Positions 7,873 to 15,936 of a DNA stretch of 64,000 nucleotides are shown here, in pieces (position 1 is the first letter of the stretch; every line of letters starts with the position of its first letter). The translations under genes and the position numbers were made by a program. Under the pieces are notes generated by a model. The model was not told where the DNA came from, made no database searches, and saw only the letters and a program-made list of their open reading frames with translations. This DNA is from Streptomyces antibioticus (GTDB lineage: Bacteria; Actinomycetota; Actinomycetes; Streptomycetales; Streptomycetaceae), in NCBI RefSeq assembly GCF_001514065.1, contig NZ_KQ948434.1:62001-126000 (forward strand), read 5' to 3'.

Positions 7873-9465
7873 CTACTCCGGCGCCGTCGCCTTCAGCGCC
7901 AGCCACAGCTCCATCCGTACGTCCGGATCGTCCAGGGAGCGGCCGAGGATCTCCTCCACCCGTCGCATCCGATACCGCAGGGTGTGCCGGTGGACGCCCA
8001 GGTCAGCGGCCGCCGCGTCCCACTGGCCGTGCCGGGACAGCCAGGCGCGCAGGGAGGCGACCAGGTCCCCGCGGCCGGTCGCGTCGTGTTCGTGCAGCGC
8101 CCGCAGCAGACCGTCGGCGAACGCCTTCACCGCGTCGTCGGCGAGCAGCGGCAGCACCGAACCCGCCGCCAGCTGCTCGTGCTCCACGTACACCCGGCCC
8201 CGCCGCCGGGCCACCGACAGTGCCTGCTCGGCCTGCTTGTACGCGGCTCCCGCGGCCACCGGCCCCACGGGCGCCGAAACCCCGACGACGAGTTCCTCGT
8301 CCTCGCCCTGGTCCCCCGCCCGAGCGGCCTCCACCGTGGCCCCGTACTCCCCGCACGCCCCGACGGCCGCTCCTCCGTCCGCCGCCAGCACCACCAGTCG
8401 CTCCCCCTCGGGCACGACCAGCACGGCCTCCCCGGCCCGCGCCGCCGCCGACTCCACGGCCTCGGTGAGCGCCCCCAGCGGATCGTTGTCGGCGCCGCCG
8501 GCCTCGGGCCCCCGCAGCGCCGACCCCACCTCGGCGATCACCACCCGGAACGGCGCGTCCAGCAGCGCCCCGTACAGATCCCCGGCCACGGCGCGGGCGT
8601 GGTCCGGCTCCCCCGCCAGCAGCATGCGCAGGACCGCCGCCCCGAGCCGCTGCTCGGCCGCGTGCAGCGACCGTGACCGCTCCGTCGTGAGCGTCAGCAG
8701 GGCGATCGCGGAATGGACGGCGTACCGTTCGGCCGTGCCGAGTGCCGAGGCGGTGCCGACCGCGAGGGCGGCCCGGGGCCGCCGTCCGGTGCCCAGGGAG
8801 TGCAGTTCGACGCGGTCCTCGTCCGCCGGGCCCGCGACCACCGACGAGGCCGGTGCGGGCCGCTCGCGCAGCCGCTCCACGTCCGCGGTCAGCCGCGCGG
8901 CCCGCCGCCCGGCCCACTCGGGCGCGGTGGCGACGACGGCGCCCGAGGCGTCGTACAGCGCCGTCCACCCGTCGACCTGCGCGGCGAGCGCGGCGAGCAG
9001 CCCCTCGGGGCCCTCCACGAGCGCCTGCTTGGTCAGCTCGCGCTGGGCGGCGAATCCCGCCGTCACCGCGCGGTACTGGTCGGCGGCGATGGCGGCGGAG
9101 ACGGCCTTGCTGATGGCGAGGAAGGGAGTGCGCCGGGGGACCTCCAGCAGCGGCAGCCCCTCCGCCTCCGCCGCGTCCACCAGTGCCTCGGGGATGTCCT
9201 CGTAGTTGACCCCGACCGCGAAGCCGAGCCCGACGACCCCGGCGCCGACCAGCCGCTTCACGTACCGCCGCATCGCCTCCGGGTCCTCGGCGTCCAGCTT
9301 CAGCGCGGTGATCAGCAGCAGCTCCCCGCCCTCCATGTACGGCACGGGGTCGGCGAGCTCGCTGACGTGCGCCCAGCGCACGGGGACGTCGAGGCGGTCC
9401 TCGCCCGCGCGCACGGTCAGCTTGAGCGCGGAGTGGTGGACGAGCGAGGCGAGAGTGGGAGGCAT
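7873..9465 (-). CDS. PucR-family transcriptional regulator
   Basis: A 530-residue regulator with the PucR-family architecture. It has an N-terminal purine-catabolism-type sensor domain (about residues 10-125), a central GGDEF-like region, and a C-terminal helix-turn-helix ending in LGVHRHTLRYRMRRVEEILG (PucR C-terminal HTH). Members of the family usually act as activators of nitrogen-compound catabolism (purines, GABA, proline). ATG at 9465 was taken as the start, the first residue of the conserved domain. Its neighbours are an aldehyde dehydrogenase on one side and, beyond the ATPase gene, gabT. Control of GABA use is a reasonable inference but not shown. Confidence 0.9.
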   Translation of the reverse strand: MPPTLASLVHHSALKLTVRAGEDRLDVPVRWAHVSELADPVPYMEGGELLLITALKLDAEDPEAMRRYVKRLVGAGVVGLGFAVGVNYEDIPEALVDAAEAEGLPLLEVPRRTPFLAISKAVSAAIAADQYRAVTAGFAAQRELTKQALVEGPEGLLAALAAQVDGWTALYDASGAVVATAPEWAGRRAARLTADVERLRERPAPASSVVAGPADEDRVELHSLGTGRRPRAALAVGTASALGTAERYAVHSAIALLTLTTERSRSLHAAEQRLGAAVLRMLLAGEPDHARAVAGDLYGALLDAPFRVVIAEVGSALRGPEAGGADNDPLGALTEAVESAAARAGEAVLVVPEGERLVVLAADGGAAVGACGEYGATVEAARAGDQGEDEELVVGVSAPVGPVAAGAAYKQAEQALSVARRRGRVYVEHEQLAAGSVLPLLADDAVKAFADGLLRALHEHDATGRGDLVASLRAWLSRHGQWDAAAADLGVHRHTLRYRMRRVEEILGRSLDDPDVRMELWLALKATAPE

Positions 9466-9590
9466 GAGGCCTTCAGATCGGTGAGGTGGGGCCGAGCGGA
9501 TCGGTGAGGTGGGGCGGGTGTGATCATTTGGCCGCTGTGTATGAACGGCCTGTGCCGATTCTGCCTCACCGTACGGTCGGGCTCCGCCCC

Positions 9591-12011
9591 TCAGCCCCTC
9601 AGGTCCACCAGCAGCGGCGGCGCGTGCTCCCCCTTCACCGTGGTCAGGGACAGCACCGCGTGCCCCGGCGGCACCGCGTGCGCCAGTTCGGACGCGGACC
9701 AGCGCTCCCGCTCCACCTGGCGGACGGTGACGGCCTCCGTGGTCACGGCCTTGCCGGTGACCAGCTTGCGCAGGGAGTGCATGAGCCGGGTCATCGGCTG
9801 GTCGGCGAAGACGGTGTGCTGGGCGACGTCCTTGGTCTCCACCCACTCCGTGCCCCAGGCCTCGGCGAAACGGCTGCCGTCCCAGGTCGTCACCCCGGAC
9901 AGCGCCATCCGGCAGCCGACCGCCCCGTACAGCGGCCCGTGCAGGGCCTCGGGGACGTCGGAGACCGAACGCAGCGCCAGCACCACGCCGGCGTTCTGCG
10001 AGCGCAGCCGCTGGATCCGGCGCAGCGAGCCGGGGGTGACGGTGCCGGTGGCGTCGTCGAGGACGAGGCTCACGAAGTGGTCGCGGACCCCCTCCCCTTC
10101 CTGCGCGACCCGCGCGAACTGGGCCAGCACCAGCCGGGCGAGCAGCCGCGCGGCCTCCTCGTGGCCGTGCCGGGGCAGGTCGATGCGGACCCGGAGCGGG
10201 TGGTGGGCGACGGCGCGCAGGGAGAACGGGCGGATGTCGCCACCGGAGCCGAAGCCACCGGAGCCGGCGGAGCCGAAGAAGCCGTCGAACGCGGGCCGGT
10301 CCAGCAGGGCGAGCCGGTCGGCGAGCGCCGGACCGGGATCGCCGGGGGTGCCGGTCTGCCGGACTCGGGCGTCCAGCTCGCGGCGCATCGCCGCGTGGCG
10401 GTCGTCGGCGAGCCGCGCGCGGAGGTCGGCGAGATGGGCAGGGTCCCCTTCGAGCAGTTCGCGCAGCACGGGCAGGGTCGGGAAGCGCCCGTACGCGGCC
10501 CGGTAGGGGCCCAGCAGCTGGGCGAGGGGTCGTACGGCACGCTCGGCGCCCACGGTGTCGAGGTCGCCGGCCAGCGCCTCGGCGAGGAACCCGGCCGCCT
10601 CGTCGGGGTCGTCGACCTCGGCGTAGGGGTCGAGGTCGTGCACGGAGGCGGGGTCGCCGACGCGGACGACCACGTCGTAGGCCGAGTCCGCCCCGAGCGG
10701 CGTGCCCGCGCCGCACACCACGACGACGGCACAGCTCCCGGTGAGGGCCTGGAGGGTCAGGGACTCCGCCACCGGGGCGATCACCTGCCGGGTCTTGCCG
10801 GCGCCGGACGGGCCGACGACCAGCAGTGAGGTGCGCAAGGTCTCCGGTCCGAGGGCGGCGCCGACCCCGCCGTACGCCAGCGGAGTGCGCTCGGCCTCGG
10901 CCCACCGGCCGATGCGGACCTGCCCGGTGAGCAGGTCGTGCCGGGCGGCGCGGTGGGCGAGGTCGCGGGCGCCGGAGGGGTGGGTGAAGGCGGCGGCGCC
11001 CTGCCGCAGCACCGTGTCCGTGAAGTCGGCGAGCCGGCCCAGGCGGCGGGCCCGGTGCCAGCCGTGCTCGATGCGGGCGCAGTCCACGTCGTTCATCCGC
11101 CCGGCGAGCAGCTCACCGGCGAGCAGGTCGGCGGCCTGGTACTGACCGGCCTCGCGCAGTTCGGGCCAGCGGGCGCGGGGCTGCTCGGCGACGACGGCCG
11201 GGTCCTGGCCGTGCGTGGCGCGGCGGCGGTCGGCGAGCCAGGTCCGGGCGAGCGGCAGCCAGCCGCCGAGGCGGGCGAAGGGCCACAGGACGAGGACGGT
11301 GACGGCGGTGTCGAGCAGCTGCTTGGAGGGCGAGCCGTACACCCCGTACCCGTCGGTGATCAGCACGAGCAGGGAGAACAGCGGGGTGACGACGGGCACC
11401 GGGTCCCAGCCGACGACGGGAAAGGCGTCCGGGAAGACGAAGCTGAGCGCGATCAGGGCGGCCAGGGCGGCGATGAGGGCCCGCGCGGGCTGGGCCTTGC
11501 GGCCGACGAAGTGCCGGGCGACGACGGCCCAGCCGCCGAGCCGGATCACCAGGTACACGAGCACGGCGAAGGAGAGGCCGCTGTAGACCTCCAGCGCCTC
11601 CACACCGGGGTACGGGACCGGCTGCCCCGTCAGCTCCTTGGGCGAGGCCAGCGTGCCGCCCCACCACCAGTCGTCCGGCGTGAACAGCCGCAGCACCGTG
11701 AACTCGTACGGCACCTCACCGCGCCGCCAGAAGGACCAGAACACGATGCCGACGACGAGCGGGATCAGCATGCCCGCGACGGTCACCGGGGAGAGCCGCT
11801 CGGCCTTCCGGGCCGCCTTCGGCCGCTGGTACCCGAACCGCCAGATGCCGGGCTCGGCCTCGGGCCGCTTCTCGTTGAGCCAGTTGGCCACCAGCGTGCC
11901 GGGGCTGTGTCCCGGCTGCGGCGGCACCCTCGGCGCGTCCGGTGGTCCCGCCGGACGAGGCACCGGGTTCGCATGCGTACCCCGCGCGTCCTGCGTCCCG
12001 TCGCTGTCCAT
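9591..12011 (-). CDS. Membrane-anchored VirD4/TraD-like ATPase
   Basis: An 806-residue protein with about five membrane segments in residues 55-210, then a cytosolic P-loop ATPase. Walker A is GPSGAGKT near residue 400. The C-terminal part (beginning LALRSVSDVPEALHG) resembles the sensor end of TraG/VirD4 coupling proteins, and PGHAVLSLTTVKGEHAPPLL ends the protein. Such ATPases move DNA or protein through membranes in conjugation and type IV secretion. No relaxase, integrase or other transfer gene is nearby, so here it is probably a chromosomal protein with another transport role. ATG at 12011 is preceded by GGGAGCAGGGG; a GTG at 12044 is an alternative. Also annotated generically as ATP/GTP-binding protein. 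Confidence 0.8.
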   Translation of the reverse strand: MDSDGTQDARGTHANPVPRPAGPPDAPRVPPQPGHSPGTLVANWLNEKRPEAEPGIWRFGYQRPKAARKAERLSPVTVAGMLIPLVVGIVFWSFWRRGEVPYEFTVLRLFTPDDWWWGGTLASPKELTGQPVPYPGVEALEVYSGLSFAVLVYLVIRLGGWAVVARHFVGRKAQPARALIAALAALIALSFVFPDAFPVVGWDPVPVVTPLFSLLVLITDGYGVYGSPSKQLLDTAVTVLVLWPFARLGGWLPLARTWLADRRRATHGQDPAVVAEQPRARWPELREAGQYQAADLLAGELLAGRMNDVDCARIEHGWHRARRLGRLADFTDTVLRQGAAAFTHPSGARDLAHRAARHDLLTGQVRIGRWAEAERTPLAYGGVGAALGPETLRTSLLVVGPSGAGKTRQVIAPVAESLTLQALTGSCAVVVVCGAGTPLGADSAYDVVVRVGDPASVHDLDPYAEVDDPDEAAGFLAEALAGDLDTVGAERAVRPLAQLLGPYRAAYGRFPTLPVLRELLEGDPAHLADLRARLADDRHAAMRRELDARVRQTGTPGDPGPALADRLALLDRPAFDGFFGSAGSGGFGSGGDIRPFSLRAVAHHPLRVRIDLPRHGHEEAARLLARLVLAQFARVAQEGEGVRDHFVSLVLDDATGTVTPGSLRRIQRLRSQNAGVVLALRSVSDVPEALHGPLYGAVGCRMALSGVTTWDGSRFAEAWGTEWVETKDVAQHTVFADQPMTRLMHSLRKLVTGKAVTTEAVTVRQVERERWSASELAHAVPPGHAVLSLTTVKGEHAPPLLVDLRG

Positions 12012-12150
12012 CGCCCCTGCTCCCTGACCAGCCGTTCCGTCCACCGTCAGCGGTCAATCTAACGCCCCCGCAAGGGGAGTTCACCGCTTACGCGGCCGAG
12101 GTCCACGGAGCGGACGGACCCCCGCGCCGGCCCACCCGTCGGCGCCGCTA

Positions 12151-12165
12151 TGTCCACCGCGGACA
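12151..12165. promoter_or_regulatory. Candidate operator upstream of gabT (TGTCC-N5-GGACA)
   Basis: A 15-bp inverted repeat in the 286-bp divergent region between the ATPase gene and gabT, 133 bp before the gabT start. The arms are only 5 bp, so chance is possible. The nearby PucR-type protein is the obvious candidate binder. Confidence 0.3.
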
Positions 12166-12297
12166 AAGCCGCCCCCCTGACACCGCCCACATGGAGCATG
12201 CCCACCCCCCGCTCCCCGCCCTAGCCTGCGAGAAAAGAGACATGCGTCCGCAAGACGTTCGGTAAGACCCCGTACGCCACACCCCCAGGAGCCCCTC

Positions 12298-13632
12298 ATG
12301 AGCGCACTTCCGCAGGAGCGCCGGATCGTCACCGCCATCCCCGGCCCGAAGTCGCAGGAGCTGCAGGCCCGCCGCCTCGAAGCGGTCGCGCAGGGCGTCG
12401 GCTCGGTGCTGCCCGTGTTCACCGCGCGGGCCGGCGGCGGCATCATCGAGGACGTCGACGGCAACCGGCTCATCGACTTCGGCTCCGGTATCGCGGTGAC
12501 CAGCGTCGGCGCCTCCGCCGAGGCCGTCGTACGCCGCGCGAGCGCCCAGCTCGCCGACTTCACCCACACCTGTTTCATGGTCACTCCGTACGAGGGCTAT
12601 GTGGAGGTCGCGGAGGCGCTGGCCGAGCTCACCCCCGGTGACCACGCCAAGAAGTCCGCGCTGTTCAACTCCGGCGCCGAGGCCGTCGAGAACGCCGTCA
12701 AGATCGCGCGTGCGTACACCAAGCGCCAGGCCGTCGTCGTCTTCGACCACGGCTACCACGGCCGTACGAACCTCACCATGGCGCTGACCGCGAAGAACAT
12801 GCCGTACAAGCACGGCTTCGGGCCCTTCGCCCCCGAGGTGTACCGCGTGCCGGTCGCCTACGGCTACCGCTGGCCGACCGGGCCTGAGAACGCCGGCCCC
12901 GAGGCCGCCGCGCAGGCCATCGACCAGATCACCAAGCAGGTCGGCCCGGACAACGTCGCCGCGATCATCATCGAGCCGGTGCTCGGTGAGGGCGGCTTCA
13001 TCGAGCCCGCCAAGGGCTTCCTGCCGGCGATCCGCCAGTTCGCCGCGGACAACGGCATCGTCTTCGTCGCGGATGAGATCCAGAGCGGGTTCTGCCGCAC
13101 CGGGCAGTGGTTCGCGTGCGAGGACGAGGGCATCGTCCCCGACCTGATCACCACCGCCAAGGGCATCGCAGGCGGTCTGCCGCTCGCCGCCGTCACCGGC
13201 CGCGCCGAGATCATGGACGCCGCGCACGCCGGTGGCCTGGGCGGTACCTACGGCGGCAACCCGGTCGCCTGCGCCGGTGCGCTCGGCTCCATCGAGACGA
13301 TGAAGGAGCTGGACCTCAACGCCAAGGCGAAGAACATCGAGGCGATCATGAAGGCCCGCCTCGGGGCCATGGCCGAGAAGTTCGACCTCATCGGCGACGT
13401 CCGCGGCCGTGGCGCGATGATCGCCATCGAGCTGGTGAAGGACCGCACCACCAAGGAGCCGAACCCGGAGGCCACCGCCGCGCTCGCCAAGGCCTGCCAC
13501 CAGGAGGGCCTGCTGGTCCTCACCTGTGGCACCTACGGCAACGTGCTGCGCTTCCTGCCCCCGCTCGTCATCGCCGAGGACCTCCTCAACGAGGGCCTCG
13601 ACATCATCGAGCAGGCCTTCGCCCGCATCTGA
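12298..13632 (+). CDS. gabT: 4-aminobutyrate aminotransferase
   Basis: A 444-residue class III PLP aminotransferase. It transfers the amino group of GABA to 2-oxoglutarate, giving succinate semialdehyde and glutamate. The PLP lysine is K288 in TTAKGIAGG; the upstream DEIQSGFCRTG carries the cofactor aspartate. Length and motifs fit actinobacterial GabT throughout. ATG at 12298 follows AGGAG by 6-7 nt. GABA would come from the polyamine genes elsewhere in the window (15.9-23.2 kb and 35-38.5 kb), and its product could be taken by the aldehyde dehydrogenase at 5163-6608. The regulator is unknown; the PucR-type gene about 3 kb away is the closest candidate. Confidence 0.95.
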   Translation: MSALPQERRIVTAIPGPKSQELQARRLEAVAQGVGSVLPVFTARAGGGIIEDVDGNRLIDFGSGIAVTSVGASAEAVVRRASAQLADFTHTCFMVTPYEGYVEVAEALAELTPGDHAKKSALFNSGAEAVENAVKIARAYTKRQAVVVFDHGYHGRTNLTMALTAKNMPYKHGFGPFAPEVYRVPVAYGYRWPTGPENAGPEAAAQAIDQITKQVGPDNVAAIIIEPVLGEGGFIEPAKGFLPAIRQFAADNGIVFVADEIQSGFCRTGQWFACEDEGIVPDLITTAKGIAGGLPLAAVTGRAEIMDAAHAGGLGGTYGGNPVACAGALGSIETMKELDLNAKAKNIEAIMKARLGAMAEKFDLIGDVRGRGAMIAIELVKDRTTKEPNPEATAALAKACHQEGLLVLTCGTYGNVLRFLPPLVIAEDLLNEGLDIIEQAFARI

Positions 13633-13647
13633 ACCTCTCTGTTCACA

Positions 13648-13693
13648 GCCGCCCCGGGGGTGAACGCCCGGCGGATTCCGGGTCTGGGGCGGC
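13648..13693 (+). terminator. Weak candidate terminator after gabT
   Basis: GCCGCCCC at 13648-13655 pairs with GGGGCGGC at 13686-13693, with a smaller stem inside. It starts 16 bp after the gabT stop. The loop is long, so this is tentative. Confidence 0.35.
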
Positions 13694-13787
13694 CGACTGC
13701 AGAGGGTGTGAAGAAGGTGTGCGAGGTACATGGCAGGACCCGATTCCAGCTGTCGTACCCCTACTCGCTGCCGTAGGTTCTACCCAG

Positions 13788-14624
13788 ATGAGAGATACAC
13801 CCCGCCCACAGGGGACTGTGGGCGACATCAGGCCGGGGCCTCCCCAGCTTCGACCTGGTCGTGCCCTCGCGCACACAACCGGAGCCTCCGGCTCCGGATC
13901 TCCTCACCGATCGGACGGTCACGCGCCCCAAACCCCCCGGGGCGCGCGACGATCCGGTCCGGACGGCCGCCCCGGAACCACCCCCCCTGTTCCGGGGCGG
14001 CCGACCTCCTTCTTTCTCCTCCTCCTTCTCGGGCTTCCGGCCCTCCTCTTCGCGCTGATCACCTGGCAGGTCGTGGCCGACGGCCCCCTGCTCCGCCTGG
14101 ACGAGCGCGTCAGCCGCGCCCTCCTGCACCCGGACCGCGCCTCCGAGCTCCTCGCCGACCTGGGCGACATCCGGGTGGCGGTGCCGGTCCTCGCCGTCGT
14201 CCTGGTGTACGTGGCACTGCGCGCCCGGCGTACCGGTACGGACCGCTGGTGGGTGCCGGCCACCGCCGGGGCCGTTCTGATGGCCCTGGTCCCGGCACTG
14301 ATCGTCCCGCTCAAGGAACTGACCGCCCGCCACGGCACCCACGTCATGCCGCCCGGCCCCGGCTACTTCCCCTCGGGCCACACCGCCACGGCCGCCGTCG
14401 CGTACGGCGCCGCGACGCTGCTGCTCCTGCCGTGGCTCCGCACCGCGTGGGCCCGCCGTGCCCTCGTCGCGCTCTGCGCCCTCACCGTGCTCGGCGTCTC
14501 CTTCGGGCTGGTCCGGCGCGGCTATCACTGGCCGCTGGACGTCGTCGCCAGCTGGTTCCTGTGCACGGTGCTGCTCGGGTCGCTGTGGCTCTTCCTCGAC
14601 CGGCGGCCGAGATCCCGGGCTTGA
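13788..14624 (+). CDS. PAP2-family membrane phosphatase
   Basis: A 278-residue integral membrane phosphatase of the type 2 phosphatidic acid phosphatase superfamily, acting on lipid phosphates or undecaprenyl pyrophosphate at the membrane face. The three family motifs are present: KELTARHG, PSGHT near residue 195, and a RRGYHWPLD segment with the catalytic His247. About five or six hydrophobic segments surround them. The first roughly 80 residues are Pro/Arg-rich and low in complexity. ATG at 13788 is the only good start before the first membrane segment, so this odd N-terminus appears to be translated. It stands alone between gabT and a convergent gene. Confidence 0.85.
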   Translation: MRDTPRPQGTVGDIRPGPPQLRPGRALAHTTGASGSGSPHRSDGHAPQTPRGARRSGPDGRPGTTPPVPGRPTSFFLLLLLGLPALLFALITWQVVADGPLLRLDERVSRALLHPDRASELLADLGDIRVAVPVLAVVLVYVALRARRTGTDRWWVPATAGAVLMALVPALIVPLKELTARHGTHVMPPGPGYFPSGHTATAAVAYGAATLLLLPWLRTAWARRALVALCALTVLGVSFGLVRRGYHWPLDVVASWFLCTVLLGSLWLFLDRRPRSRA

Positions 14625-14630
14625 GAGGTC

Positions 14631-15128
14631 CTATCCTGCGGCCACGATCCAGCCCTTCCGCGGAACACTCCTGACCAGCCCGCGTTCCCTGAGCACCTGG
14701 TAGGCGCGCTCACCGACCCACACCGCGACGCCTTCCGACGCGGCGAGCTTCCTGGGACTCGGCAGCCGTTCGCCCGGGAGCATGCGGCCCGCCGTGATGT
14801 CGGCGCAGAGCCGGTCGGCCAGCCGGGTCCAGATCTCCTCGGGGCGGCCGTTGTACGTGCCGTTGTGGCGAGGCCGCTCCGCCCTGATGGCGTGCCGCTC
14901 GGCCTCCTCCGCGTCGGCCGGGTACTCGATCCGGATGCCGATGACATCGGGACCCCACGGCTTGTCGCGCAGGTGGGTGCGCACTCGCGTGAGCGGACAG
15001 GTCGAGATGCCGACGTACAGCAGGCCCTCGACGCCGTAGAGGCGGTACAGCGCCGTCCCGCGCCCCGCGTAGAGGCTGCCTTCCTCGTCGAACAGGCCGC
15101 GCAGGAACTGGCTGTCTATGTCGGTCAT
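14631..15128 (-). CDS. GIY-YIG-like domain fused to GntR-type winged helix
   Basis: A 165-residue protein joining two modules. Residues about 22-85 read as a compact GIY-YIG nuclease-like domain: ALYRLY, then LLYVGIS, an Arg in TRVRTHL, and a Glu-rich helix EEAERHAIRAERPRHN. Residues about 95-165 read as a GntR-family winged helix (LADRLCADITAGRMLPGERL, then PSPRKLAASEG and a closing hairpin). The start has AAGGAG 8 nt upstream. Such a fusion could target a strand-cutting domain to an operator-like site, or the GIY domain could be inactive and serve as a sensor. No integrase or phage gene is adjacent. Both domain calls rest on motif reading only. Confidence 0.7.
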   Translation of the reverse strand: MTDIDSQFLRGLFDEEGSLYAGRGTALYRLYGVEGLLYVGISTCPLTRVRTHLRDKPWGPDVIGIRIEYPADAEEAERHAIRAERPRHNGTYNGRPEEIWTRLADRLCADITAGRMLPGERLPSPRKLAASEGVAVWVGERAYQVLRERGLVRSVPRKGWIVAAG

Positions 15129-15221
15129 ACGGCCCGGCTCCTTCGCGTCGTCAGGATTCCGGCCGTATCAAAGTAGTCGGCTGAGGACAGTCGGGGGCGC
15201 CTTCTCCGAACAGTTGTCCGC

Positions 15222-15243
15222 GTCGGCCGCACGGGCGGCCGAC
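15222..15243. terminator. Hairpin downstream of 15346-15798 gene
   Basis: Perfect 9-bp stem (15222-15230 with 15235-15243) and a 4-nt loop, about 100 bp past the stop of the minus-strand gene. It lies in the 217-bp gap before the GIY-YIG/GntR gene. Confidence 0.5.
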
Positions 15244-15345
15244 GAGATGTCGGACGAAGGACGTGCGACGAGGCGTCACGGAATCACGGTGTGCCGTCGG
15301 AAGGGGGATTGCGACGGTCCGCGTGACGGTGCGCCCGCCGGACGG

Positions 15346-15798
15346 TCAGCCTTCGTCGTCCGTGGCCAGCCCCGCCGCCGCCTCGTGCATCGCCAGTTCG
15401 AGGAGCGCCGGGTCGGTGAGGGTGCCGGAGCCGTCGGGCGGGACCAGCCAGCGGACCCCGCCGGTGGCACGTCCGGGATACGGCACGACGATCCAGGTGC
15501 CCGCGCCGGCCGTACGGATGCCGGTGCCGACCCAGCGCGCGGCGGTGCCGGGCGGCACCAGGAACCCCATCCGCGCGTCGCCGAAGTCGACCAGCACCGG
15601 GCCGGGCTGGTCGATGATGCGGGTGAGGACGTCGAGCGTGGGATAGCCGAGCTCGCCCGGCAGGATGAGCACGTCCCAGGCCTTGCCGGCGGGCAGCAAC
15701 GCGACCCCGAGGGGGTTGCGTTCCCACTCCCAGCGGCAGGCCTCGGGATCCGGAGCCACCGATGCCAGCCACTCGACCGCCGTCTTCGCCCCAGTCAT
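15346..15798 (-). CDS. Small conserved Streptomyces protein, prim-pol-like
   Basis: A 150-residue cytosolic protein without signal or membrane segment. The middle (VLVDFGDARMGFLVPPGTAA, then TWIVVPYPGR and VRWLVPPDGSGTL) resembles the small proteins annotated in Streptomyces as related to the N-terminal domain of bifunctional primase/polymerases. However, the full set of catalytic acidic residues is not evident, so a polymerase activity is doubtful. ATG at 15798 has GGAGG 7 nt upstream, and that Shine-Dalgarno lies in a long hairpin (15803-15856). The gene stands between the polyamine operon terminator and the GIY-YIG/GntR gene. Function unknown. Confidence 0.65.
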   Translation of the reverse strand: MTGAKTAVEWLASVAPDPEACRWEWERNPLGVALLPAGKAWDVLILPGELGYPTLDVLTRIIDQPGPVLVDFGDARMGFLVPPGTAARWVGTGIRTAGAGTWIVVPYPGRATGGVRWLVPPDGSGTLTDPALLELAMHEAAAGLATDDEG

Positions 15799-15802
15799 GA
15801 GG

Positions 15803-15856
15803 GGACCTCCCTTTCCTCCGTGGACGCGGAGCGCGTCACGAGGGAGAGGGAGGTCC
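15803..15856 (-). promoter_or_regulatory. Leader hairpin that buries the Shine-Dalgarno of the 15798 gene
   Basis: On the minus strand the segment GGACCTCCCT (15847-15856) can pair perfectly over 10 bp with AGGGAGGTCC (15803-15812), which contains the GGAGG ribosome-binding site. A second stem GACGCG/CGCGTC is nested inside. Such a leader would keep translation off unless the stem is opened. The pairing is seen directly; regulation is inference. Confidence 0.5.
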
Positions 15857-15920
15857 TGGGCAGGCATTACGCGGGTTTCGGCATTTTGTTGAAGTGAACC
15901 GGGCCACACGCGGAATGCGC

Positions 15921-15936
15921 CCCCGCACGAGCGGGG
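15921..15936. terminator. Short hairpin at end of polyamine operon
   Basis: CCCCGC / GCGGGG with a 4-nt loop, ending at the base before the stop codon of the FAD oxidoreductase gene. The stem is short (6 bp) and lacks a T tail, so it is a modest candidate for the operon terminator. Confidence 0.4.

Noticed and set aside
7873-10905. Reading the PucR-type gene as a 1010-residue fusion
   Set aside because: Residues before 9465 are the out-of-frame shadow of the ATPase gene; the regulator domain begins at the ATG at 9465.
9591-12011. Conjugative plasmid or integrative element suggested by the VirD4-like ATPase
   Set aside because: No relaxase, integrase, attachment repeat or replication gene near it; flanks are ordinary chromosomal genes.
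12148-13731. 527-residue minus-strand frame opposite gabT
   Set aside because: No motif and the opposite strand encodes an intact GabT.
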